Below are positions 34,701 to 45,600 of a stretch of 64,000 bases of DNA, piece by piece (the first letter of the stretch is position 1; every line of letters begins with the position of its first letter). The DNA lies in contig VIIQ02000786.1 of assembly GCA_007449985.2 (NCBI GenBank), positions 79,949 to 143,948 of the forward strand. Direction: 5' to 3'. This DNA is from Desmodesmus armatus (lineage: Eukaryota > Chlorophyta > Chlorophyceae > Sphaeropleales > Scenedesmaceae). The translations under genes were made by a program, and so were the position numbers. Under the pieces are notes generated by a model. The model did no database searches, was not told the DNA's origin, and saw nothing but the letters and a program-made list of their open reading frames with translations.

Positions 34701-37700
34701 GGGCATCCTGCTACACGCCTTCGTACGTCAGTACCTGTTGTGGAAAGTTTGCACTTTGCTGCTGCAAGGTGCTCTCTACAACCAACATTATGGTACCACC
34801 CCTGCTGCCACGCACCTCCAGTGGGTACCTGATGCCATCTGCCACCACCCTGTTGCGCTGCGGCAAACAACAAGCACACACAAAGCAAGCGCATGAGGAC
34901 AAGGGAGGCAACTGCCATCATCAGCAAGAGAGGCGGGGATACTATCGTCCATACTTGACAGGATCACCCTAGCGTGTGGCATGCTGCTGGAATGGGGGGG
35001 GATCCTTGCTCACAAGTGCAGAGACTGCAAAACCACCAGTGATCAGACCTCACCAGCCACTCAGTGATAGAACGTCGTTGCTGGCTAGTGCCAATAGTGG
35101 AACTATGGTCCCCACGCCTTTTTCTGGACTGCGATGTACTGTGTTCTGCTGCACTGTGATGTGATGTGCTGTACTATACTGTACTGTACTGCTACTGTAC
35201 TGTACTGTACTGCTACTGTACTGACAGCCTGGGTCCCTGGCTGGCGCCCTGAAGCCAGTGCATTCTGGCCAGCTCAGCATGACGACCAGGGTGTATGACC
35301 TTCAGCAAGCCAACCCCTTCACCATGTTGTGCGCAGAGGAGGCCACGCTCAGTGCACCAACTCATTGCCAGCACACAGGCAAGCCACCCGGAACTCAACA
35401 TTCATGGCCCAGTAAGGCCAACACTATTTGTGTGCTTGGCACTGCTGCACCACCCTCCCCCTAGGGCTCACCCGGCATAGGCTAGCCTTGCCCTTGCCTG
35501 CCCCTCTGCAGCCGGGTGGACACTCAAAGAGCCCGCAGGCCTGCGTCGTCATCAGCTGCCCCTCATCGTTGTACGGGCACTCACCGCCATGGTACTGCAC
35601 AGGAATAAACAGCAGTATGGGAAGAAGGGTGTTCGTGCTGCCCTGGCCGTTCTGCTGAGACTAACTCTTTATCCGGCTGGTACTTACGTAAAAGTTGAAC
35701 TACAAGCACAGGAACAAAGGAACAGGAAACAAGTTCCACGCACGATAGTACATCCCAAGACATATGCAGCGATGTGCAGCTGGCACACTGCTTCGCTACG
35801 ATGATGTACAGTGTCTGAAATGCACTAGGTATCCACAACCGCCTGGACCCCAGATCGTCAGGGCATGGGGATGCGTGTGCCATGAGGAGGACATCTACAG
35901 AAATGCATTGCAAAGACAAAGCATACGCATGTCCAGCTGCTGGTGGCAGCTTCCAGCACAGCAACAGACTGCACTATAAGGACCTGCTGTGCACCCTGCA
36001 AGGCAGCCAAGGCCTTGTAGACACCAGCTGGCCTTTTTATGCCGTCACATACAGGGCCTCGTTCAACATGCAACCAACCGGAATAGTGTGACAACTAATC
36101 GAAGAGGCTTTGTCCGTACCTTGATGCCACACTTGACTTTGCAGTTCTGTGCAAACAGCGCATGAGCCTTTTCCGCCAGCTCAGCAGCTTCATCTGCATC
36201 AGTGAACCTGCAGGGCGGGAAACCCATGTGACAGCTGTCAACACCATGCTGCCCTTTGTTACAGCAACATGCACCAACCTGTGCGGCGGGTAAGCCCATG
36301 TGACAGCTGTCAACATCAAGCTGCCAACATCAAGCCTTGCAGCAGCAGAAGCCGCTGAGCAACATGCACCAACGTCCCTGTTTTTGAGGGCCATGTATAC
36401 ATCAGATGTACCCATGTTCCCTACCATGGCCATGTATGTCACTGCATTCACGGAAAATCCCAAGGCCGTGTACGCAGGCGCGGTACATGGCCGGCGACAC
36501 GGCCATGTACCGCGCCGCATACACGACGAATACACAGCCCCTTGTATACAGGGAACATACACTGGCTTCGTGCAGGGGGCGCGACCGCCCATACACGGCC
36601 ATGTACGACCGTGTACTGTAGTGGCCTCCTGCTGCCTACGGGTGTGTTTTTAGACATGTAGAGCATTCATATCGGTCTCTGCAAGGATCTGGGGCATCTT
36701 TCAAGTGCCGCTGTCGCTTTGAGTGGCTGTTTGTTGCCCAGGGCTGTGTCCCTTGAAAACGTCACTCAGCAGTTACACAAAGTGATGAATGTGGACAGCT
36801 GCGGGGCCAGGCTCGATTGTACAGCTGCCTAGTGAGGTGACCACCCACCACACCATGGCATGTGATGCTTTTTGCAGGGTCATGCGAGCTAAAAAGCAGC
36901 TGATGGCGTATCAGTGATCCCAAACTGTTATGGCACATGCTTTGGAGAGGGTAAAACTGATGTATACTCACACATACTCCTGCAGGTACTGAAATTCAAA
37001 CATCGGCCGTGTGCGGGCGCCTGGCCAAGGGCGGACCAGCGGCATGTGGGACAGGTTGTTGGCCACAAAGGGAGCGCGGCAGTCATCCACATCATTCCAC
37101 ACAGGAATGGGAACCTGCACCACAGTGGCACAATGATAGTTGCATGCCCTTATTACTGATGTTTTTTCAGTAGAGATGACTGCACATGTGATGTGCCTGT
37201 GCTGACGCAGTGACCGGCGGCAGCCGTGGATGTTGCAGGCAGACACACACACTTGGACAAACTTTGCAACTCAACACTGCATCTGGGGGCGGGGAAGCCA
37301 TGCCTCAAACAAATACAGTCATCCTGATCAGGCTGCTGCACTGCATCTGCTACGCTTCTTTCAACCCACTAGGCTCCTGCTTGTTGTCTACCAAGCTCCT
37401 AGCAGTACATAAGTATGGACACACCTTCTCGAGCCCCTTTGCAATGTCAGCTGACACCAGCACGCCAGACACGCCGGATGCCTCCCTCTCCTTGATGCTG
37501 TGCGCGATGGTGGTCTTGGTGGGGAGGTCGAAGCACCACTGGTAGTTCTTCCTGCACAACAAACACCATCTCTGTTGTATGTTGCTGCTAAGACAACTGC
37601 CTGCACAATAGCAACATGCATGCACTACATATGCAGGTAGCAGAAAGCACCAAGAATTGACTTGCTCATCTGCCGGACAAACCCTAACTCCTACAGTGCA

Positions 37701-40393
37701 GAATGCACAGCCCTGGCTGATTCCTCTTGGCCCTATTTGTTGGGCGAAGCTGACACAAGTGGTTGCTTGCAACGTTGGGTGGTGCTCTGCACAAAGTCAC
37801 TAGCCTAGTGGGGGTTATAGGACTCACGGGACCTTGCGGCGCTCTGCAGCCTTCTTGGCTTCTTTGCCACCCCCCGCCAGCTGCAGCTTCTGGAAGGCCT
37901 TGGCTCGCAGCGCCTTGAACTCAACCTTGCCGCTGACCGCAAAGTGGCCAGGCACACCCTGCATCGTGAAGCGAATCACCTGCGCACACGGAGAACACGT
38001 GCACAAAATGGGGAATATATTAGGGAGTGGCGTGTACAGTCAATTGTGCAACCAGCCAGAGGGTCAGTGGGCGTATAAAGCTGTTTGCGTTGGCTCGCAG
38101 CGCAGCGCCTTGAACTCGACCTTGCCACTGACCGCAAAGTGGCCAGGCACACCCTGCATCGTGAAGCGGATCACCGGCACATTTGTAAAACACACGAACA
38201 CCACATGTATGAACACAGGGAGAAATTGCCTGCAACCAGCCACTGGGTCAGAGGGCGCATGAAGCAGTTGCCTTGGCGCGCCCCTCCTAATGTCCGGGGG
38301 CACTGTCCACCTTGCCGATGACCGCACAGTGCCCAGCACACCTGAATTACCACCTGCACACGAAGCAAACCACCTGCACAACACAGGCAACAGTGTGTAC
38401 GTGCACAGGGCATGCACAACATATGTAGAGTGATGTAAAAGCCAGCAGGTGGGTCTGTAATCTCTGGCAACGAGTCAGCGATTGTGTATGAACAAGGCAT
38501 ACGTACGCATGTACCTACGCATGCACCCACCTTTGGCCCATCGCTGCTGTTCTCCATCTTGTGCGCGATAACCTTGTAGAGACCCTCATAGGTAAACACT
38601 GGGGGCTTGCCAGGCCGGCCCCTGAACACCCGCACAGGCGTGCCCGTCGCGTAGTTCTGCATCAGTGCTGCGTTTTGGGCGTATGTGTAGCTCTGGTCTT
38701 TGACCTGCAGACAGTACATGCATATTACAAGTGTGGGGTCCTAAGTTGCAAAATGACCAGACGCTGTCAACGCTGTAAGCCACAGGGCCGCCGCAAGCAG
38801 CAAGGCAAGTGAAGACCCTTGAGCCAACAGCTCAGAATCAGTGCTGTGTCAAGCCTCAAAGCTGCTGCATTCACTCACTCGTCACCCTGCAGCAGTTGAC
38901 AACCAGCGCAGTACCCAGCACACCGAGCACGGGCAGGACCCGAATGGAGCGATCCAAGCTGCACACCTGGCTCATGTGTAACACAGAGCAGCGCATGGGT
39001 GCCTACTAAGGCTGGATATTGCTGATTGGGCCACCCACCTGCTTATTGTGCTTGTCCTGGCCTCCTGCCCCAGTGTACACAAAAATGTCGCCCTTGTCTT
39101 CGTTGTCCTTGTAGCCACCAGACATGCTGATGGAAACAGCACCAGATGTGAAGTCCTTCCTGCAGATAACAATAAATCAACGCAACGACGATAATCAGTA
39201 ATCAATTGAAAAATGATAAAGATAACATGCAAACAGGACTCGCAGTTGCAACTGCTGTGCTGCGATATGACGCATGTGCTGACTGCATGGCTACTCCTAC
39301 CATACATCACTCTCTCTATCTACTTCCAAGATGCATGCCCGCTGCAAGCAACCAGTTCGACCCCTGCAACTGCTTCCTCAAATTTCACCGAGGAAGAACT
39401 GCTGCAGGACAACCCCCCCCCCCTCTTGCATGCCTGCCCAACATGCTGACCTGTCGTCAATGCCACTCATCATCTGGCGACAGCCAAGGTCACAGCGTAG
39501 AGATCACATCACACGCCAGAGCATGCAATACAAAACAAGTCGCAGCACAGCACAACACACGATGCAGCATCGGACACAGGGCACAGCAACACAGCTCACA
39601 TGCAGAGCAGGGCATATGAGGTGACATATAGCAGTGCAGGTTGGTCATAATTCATACGGGCACAATCACAGATGCACATTCACAGAGATGCAAACTGTGC
39701 AAGCTACTGCTAGCAGTCATCATGGTGCTGCTTGAGTTCAAATCATGCAGCCCCGACAACCAACCTTTCCATGCAGCCCCAGCACTGACAGCTCCCCTTT
39801 GCCAGCAAACACGTCACCAACTGCCACACCAGGCACGTGTCCATACACGCCAGCACGTGCCCGGTCCCCAAGCTCCTCCTTGACTTCCTTGGCAGCCGTC
39901 ATATCTGCCTTTGCTGCCTGGAACCATCAACAAACGAACATGTGTTTGAATATGAAAGTAGGTCTGCACTGTACTCTGGCATGCATGACACACATGTACG
40001 CTTTGAGTCTATTACAACGAGATTAAACAAAACTTTGAGGAGTCGCTCTAGATCTAGCATGCATGGCATGCAGACACCTGCTCCGAGGTTACACAGTGCA
40101 AGCCAGATGCATGCCACCACGGCATCATGGCAGACCACAGCTTGTGCTGTTGTGACAGCAAGCATATATGCATCGTAGTGCTGCTGCTGTACAAGGTGTT
40201 TCAGATCAGAAGAGCCATGCACCATACTGACCTTCTGCCTTGTGTACTCCTGCATGATTTCTCTGTACCTCTGCAGTATAGCTTCATTCTCTGCTTTGGC
40301 AGCCTTGAACGCTGCTTGGCCTGGCACGCAGCTTTTGTCAGTGAGGGAGGCAGTGGCAGCACCAAAGCCTTCTGGAGGTCCTCCATCCTCCAT
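31753..40393 (-). CDS. SRA-SET (SUVH-like) histone H3K9-type methyltransferase, right paralogue, 626 residues
   Basis: Seventeen exons, every junction GT-AG and in phase: 40393-40232, 39917-39765, 39473-39451 (23 bp), 39159-39039, 38704-38531, 37979-37828, 37551-37425, 37114-36972, 36207-36120, 35594-35472, 34857-34816, 34487-34387, 33965-33852, 33194-33125, 32730-32654, 32383-32281, 31860-31753. The start is the first ATG after an in-frame stop. Residues ~1-54 are a helix; SRA ~78-245 (VYGHVPGVAVGD, GGYKDNEDKGD, YTGAGG, GTPVRVFRG, FTYEGLY); pre-SET ~262-430 (IPVWNDVDD, ECPPGC); SET ~431-591 with GKGWG (442-446), NHSCDPNC (from 539) and ELTYDYG (577-583). Post-SET is CNCGAHNCRGWL (613-624). 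All SET catalytic motifs are present, so an active enzyme coupling methyl-cytosine reading to H3K9 methylation is expected. The pre-SET cysteines are fewer than usual. Confidence 0.9.
33225..33330. other. AT-rich island in an SRA-SET intron
   Basis: About 100 bp of almost pure A/T (TTATTATTATT, TATATATTTTTAATTT) inside the intron between exons 33965-33852 and 33194-33125. Similar AT-rich patches occur in other introns of both SRA-SET genes (about 3540-3590, 5440-5520, 33970-34075). They contrast sharply with the GC-rich surroundings. Confidence 0.85.
35154..35223. repeat. (TACTG)n pentanucleotide repeat
   Basis: Repeated TACTG units with GCTAC interruptions in the intron between exons 35594-35472 and 34857-34816 of the right SRA-SET gene. 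Confidence 0.9.
36385..36622. repeat. Palindrome cluster (GGCCATGTAC) with a 17-bp perfect stem
   Basis: 36477-36493 and 36500-36516 are perfect 17-bp inverted repeats with a 6-nt loop. The core GGCCATGTA recurs in either orientation at about 36388, 36428, 36484, 36502 and 36597, within an intron of the right SRA-SET gene. It looks like a small foldback element or a degraded MITE. Confidence 0.8.
38095..38360 (-). repeat. Two ghost copies of the SRA C-terminal exon, right gene
   Basis: At 38178-38095 the exon sequence encoding VIRFTMQGVPGHFAVSGKVE is repeated almost perfectly from the real exon 37979-37828. Its acceptor is changed from CAG to CCG, and the AFQKLQLAGG part and donor are absent. 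A much more decayed copy lies at about 38355-38290. The left paralogue has a ghost of the same exon at 5885-5948. Confidence 0.85.
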
Positions 40394-42661
40394 GACCCCT
40401 GCCGGCTGCTCTTGGTGAAAGATCTTGCGTCTGACAATTCACAGTCGTGTTTGAATCTGAAGTAGCAATTGGGCCACTGCCGTGTTCTGGCCCGTTGGCA
40501 CAGCAGGCAGCATGCTGCTGCAGAGCATACGGCTGCAGGCGGGATCGACAAACTTCACAGAGCAGAGTGCTTACTTCAGCGTTTCCTTGAAACTAACAAA
40601 GGTTTGCTGGCTGCCCTGCAGTGAAAATTCACAAGGCGATACCGATCTAGATCGGTCACTCCTGTGGCTTTTCAAATTGGCACGGCGTCAGTCAAGTTGT
40701 ACAAGCTTAACAAGCTTGGCCACAAGGAAGAATTGCATGATCGATTGTAAATGCACACGGGAGTGCCAGGCTGGTGACACAACAGCTGTAGGTGGCAACA
40801 TTGCAGGGGGGAATTCCCAGCTTCGCAGCTAAGCAGGGACTATGGTTGATCTGCAAGGGACTAAAGGTGGATGTACGCTACAAGTTGCGAGAGCAAAGAA
40901 CCGCAGTTCTTGGGCCAGCTGGCCCTTGGCTGGCCCGGCCAGGGCGCCCTGCAGTTATGCAGGGCCTCATGAGGCTGGTGTGCTGAGTCCCCCCCCCCTC
41001 CCCCTTCCTCCCGCTGCTGCTCATGTCGCCTCAATGAGGGCTGCACATGGTCTTTCACCCTAAACATCTGCGATGCTCCACTGCCATCTACAGAGGCAGC
41101 CTAGGCCCGGCCCATCTGTTCTGTACAGCCCTGACTCAGGGAGCCGTCTTACAGCCAGCAGCACGTGTGGCTTCAACAACCCTGCTCGCTCTCAAACACC
41201 ACCCTCAGGCGGCCACTACAATGCCACAAACCTCTTTGCACACTTGTTTGTTTTCAAATGCAGGTATAACCGTTGTAGCTGCAAGCAATGAGTCAAGTTC
41301 CTGCCAAGCACAGCAGGTGGCCTGCAATCACTAGTTGCTTGGTGCAATTACATTTTCTGCATCTCCTGCCCTTCCTTTCTCACACTGGCTTGGAGAAGGG
41401 TGTGCAGAGTAGTTGATTCGCGCGTGCAATGAGTGTAGCTGTTGAGCACGTGCTGTCCAATGAACCACTGCACAGGTACCAAGACATGCCCCGTGTTGCT
41501 GCGTCGTGACCTTCGCAGCGTAAACCCCACTCACAGTGACCCGCACATACGGGAGTTTGATTAAAATCCCGAATAACACCAGGCACTGGGCTGCTGCCTT
41601 GTACCACATCACACCAAGTGCAACAGCAGCGGCGTCCAAAGTTTATCCTGTTGACAAACCGAAGCTGCCAGGAAGGCTTGAGGGACATTGTGCAGCTCAA
41701 TTGAGCTGTACATCAAACTCTGCTGCCAGTGGTGATGACTGGCGGCATGCAGTCAGGCGGCCGCATGAGTACAGTGCTGCATTGTTGACGCTTGCCACTA
41801 GCCCCTAACTGCAGCCACTACTATTTCACTGGATTAGGACCTCGCCTGATCGCCCTTTCAGGAGCCAGACAAGGCTCACGGGGCATGAAGCACTCAAGAG
41901 ATACACAAACGAGGTGAAACAATGCCACTTGCAGATCCCCTCCAAATAGCAAATCAGCACGTCCCACTTGCAAGTCTCTAACCTATTTCAGCACACAACA
42001 CCTCACCACTGACATCACACGGGTCACCTTGTCACCGGAAAAAGCAACAAGCCTATCTTACACAAGGCCCTGCACAGGTTCATGCACCATCAGAGGACAC
42101 CCCAGCACCAAGCACATCATGCGCATGGCGGCGCCTTGCGCCAGAATCTGGCTGCCAGCACTGCGTTGTACCACTGCTTCAGGCGATGCTTTACGCTGAC
42201 GGGACCGAACACAACAATACAAGCTAGGATTAGCCATGCACATTGCCCAGCAGGTACATCATGCAGCATGTCAAACTGCTCTGGCATAGCACACTGGGCC
42301 CCCACCCATCATCATGATGGGTGTGCACACTGCCTACCAGGCACTGACTTTGCCTGTGCGCAGCGTCATGCTGTAGTGCCATTGTGTGGCTAAGTCAGCC
42401 ACAACATGCCAGCAGTGGTGCAGCACCAAGCACAAAAACATGCACAAAGGCTGAACACATGCTCCAGCCTTCAATTAGTGCTGGCTGGCCAATAAAACAG
42501 CGCGTCCTCCAACCCCGGGCAATGCACACGAGCATGCACTGCTGACAGATGTCACTGACAAAGGCCGCAAAGTTTGCGGCATGGCCAGCCGACCACATTC
42601 TGCGGGTCAGGTCACCCAGCCTGCCTGGTGATCACGGCAGCAGTGTTAGGCCGCCAAGGGA
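40394..42661. other. Upstream of right SRA-SET gene; no confident gene
   Basis: This should contain the SRA-SET promoter. A perfect 16-bp palindrome, ACCGATCTAGATCGGT, lies at 40641-40656, about 250 bp upstream of the start codon. Minus-strand hydrophobic open stretches near 41640-41520 and 42305-42120 look partly protein-like, but I cannot join them into a gene. A minus-strand TGTAA (plus 42058-42062) could serve the gene ending at 42662. Confidence 0.4.
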
Positions 42662-45600
42662 TCATCTCAGTGCCAGCATCGCGGCAGCGGCAAGCAGATC
42701 ATCCAGGTCTGGAGCAAATGCCTCTGCGGGTGCTGCTGCTGCTGCCACGACTGCCTCCGCAGGTGCTGCTGCTGCTGCTGCTGCGGCAACTGCCTCAGCA
42801 GGTGCTGCTCCTGCTGCTGCTGCTGCGGCAACTGCCGCAGCAAGTGCTGCTCCTGCTGCTGCTGCTGCGGCAACTGCCTCAGCAGGTGCTGCTCCTGCTG
42901 CTGCTGCTGCTGCTGCGGCAACTGCCTCAGCAGGTGCTGCTGCTGCAGCTGCTGCCACAACTGCTGCTGCTGCTGCTGCTTTATCAGGTTCTCCCGCAGC
43001 TGCTGCTGGCATCTCAGCAGGTGCTGCTGCCTCGGCTGCAGCAAAGGATGACTGCCCTGCTGCTGCATTGGCCGCAGCAGAAGAAGACTGCCCTGCTGTT
43101 GCCTCAGCAGCACCGTCAAGGCTGGTGGAGCCCGCATCAACATCTCCAAGCTGCTGGAGCTGCAGGAACTGCTTCTTGCGGTTGCGGGGCACGTTGCGTC
43201 TGCCTGGTGCTCCTTCTGCACCATCCCCGGCCTGCATGCCGTCTGCTCCTGGTGCTGGGGCACCTGCTGCTGGCGCTGCTGCTGCTGCTGCTGCTGCCGG
43301 GGTTGCTGCTGCTGGTGAAAGCGGCAGTGTTGTTGCTGCTGGGGGCACTGACTGTGTTGCTGCTGCCGCTGGCAGCAGCTGTGTTGCTGCTGCTGCTGAT
43401 GATGCAGCCATGGGCATCATGCCGAGCTCTGCCTGCGCCGCACCACCCCGGCTGATGCCAGAGCCCACAGACATGCTGGCAATGGCCGCTGCCGGCAGGG
43501 CAGCACTATCTGCAGCTGCTGCAACTGGGTCAAGCCCAGCGCTGTGCTGAAGCAGGCTCAGGTCAATGCTGCTGCTGTTGCCGAGCCAAGAGGACTCTTT
43601 GTGCATCTGCAACGCAACATCTTCATAGGAGTTGTCCCCAGCTGCAACCATTGCTGCCAACAGTGCCTCTGAAGACATGGCTAGTGGTTCTGACCCAGGG
43701 CTGGTGTCACCCAGCGGCATGCTGGCTATGGCAGCCGCTCCACCACCGCTTGCGGCCGCTGCAAGCACGCCCTCGTCGCTACCACTACGCAGCAAGGATG
43801 GCTGGATGCTGCTGCTGCCAGGCTGCTGGTGTTGCGTGCTTGCCGGAGCACCGCCAGCATTGCCGGGAGGCTCCACTTCGGTTGCCCCAACCCCACTACT
43901 GCTGGCATCAGAGTGACCCTGCCCAGGATTGCCTGCAAGGCGCCAAGAGCAACAAACATCCACCAGCATATGGTCAGCCAGGGGCAACCTGAAGCTTGCC
44001 TGTCGTGTCTCACATGTGAGGTTGTGAACCCCGAGAAACACAAGAGAAATGACTTGCAAGCGATGATGCACCACAAAGTGTTTGGGCCTTCTTTGCTGCT
44101 GACAACCAACCCAAACGTGCCTAACATGATCTCATACATAGGTGACCTTTGCGATGCTATGCTGTCAGGCACTTGTCCCCCACCTGCATGGTGTGTTCCT
44201 CCCAAGTGCTCCCCGGCTGAAGGCAGTGCTAGCAGCCTCAGGCTGCTGCTAGAAGGCACCTCAGCGCTGAGCAGGGCACCGGGCCCTGGGCAAGGCAGCA
44301 TGATGTCTGCTGCACCATAGTAGCATGCAGCTGCAGCAGGTGCACCCTGCATGCTGGAGTTGTGCAGCGGGGCTGCCTGGTTGCTCTGGGCGCCTGCTGC
44401 TGCCCGTGCCACCCAGCTGGCTGCCTCGTCCTGTGCTGCTGCAGCCTTGTTTTGCGCAGCAGCCAGCTGCTGCCTTGTCTCTGACAGCTGCTGCTGCAGT
44501 CGAGCCAGTGCCTGCTGGTTAGCTGCTGCTGCTGCCCTCGCTTGCGCAGCGTCAGCAGCAGAAGAAGCCGCAGCAGCATCCTTATCGGCCAACGCACCAC
44601 GCATGGCTGCCAGTTCAGCCTTGGCTGCCTGCTCCTTTGCGGCTGCTGCTGCCTGCTGCTGCCTGGCTTGCTCTGCTGCTGCAGCACTTGCTGCAGACAG
44701 GGCCGCCGCCTCCTTAGAAGCTAGCTTCTCTGCATTTGCCGCTGACTGCTGGGCAGCATGCAGCTGCGCCTGCAACTGCTGCTTCTCCTTTACGGCCACT
44801 ACTGTCGCTGCTTTGGCATTTGCCACCTGCTGCTGCAGCTTCTCTGCCTCCTGCTTTAAAGCAGCCTTGGCTGCTGCCTCACGAGCAGCAGAGGCAGCCA
44901 CATCAGCCTGGCTTTTCTCTAGCTGCTGCCGTAGGTCCTGAGTCTGCAGCAGCTGTTGCTGTGACTCGTGCCTCGCTGTGCGTAGCTCAGCTTTGAGCTT
45001 CAGCACACGCTCCTTTGCTGCTGCTGCAGCCTGATCACTTGCAGCACGTGCTCGCTGTGCAGCCAGCAACTGCTGCTGCAGGCGCTGTGCTTCCTGCTGC
45101 ACAATCCGCAGCCGGCGCTTGACTGCAGCAGTAGCAGCGGCAGCTCTCCTACATCCGACGTAGCCCTTCAGCAAATACTTCTGCTTAGTAGCCTTCTTGG
45201 CAGCAGCAATGGCTGCTGTGCCTGTAGCCACCAGCTGCTGCTGCCGTGCAGCTCCTGCTGCCCTTACGTCCTGCAGCTCCTGCTGTGCTGCTTGCCGCCC
45301 TGCTGCCAGGTCCTGCTGTGCAGTAGCCAGCTGCTGCCGTACAGTAGCTAAATCCCGCTGCGCATCTGCCAGCTGCTGCCCTCCAGCAGCCAGCCGCTGC
45401 TGCTGACGCTGCACAGTCTGCTGCGCCGTGCGAAGCTGCTTCTTTAGACGAATTGCTTTGCCTTGCGCAAGCTGGCGGCGGCGCTCAGTGGCTGCCGCTT
45501 GCTGCTGTTGGTGTTGCTGCAGACGCTGCACCTCCTCCTGCAGTTGCTGCAGTTGTTGAGCGTGCAGCTCATCAACAGTATCACCTGCGCGCCTGCGCTT

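Noticed and set aside
41331..42598. Hydrophobic minus-strand stretches suggesting a multi-pass membrane protein
   Set aside because: The pieces are in different frames, the first starts at a non-ATG codon, and I could not link them by in-phase introns.
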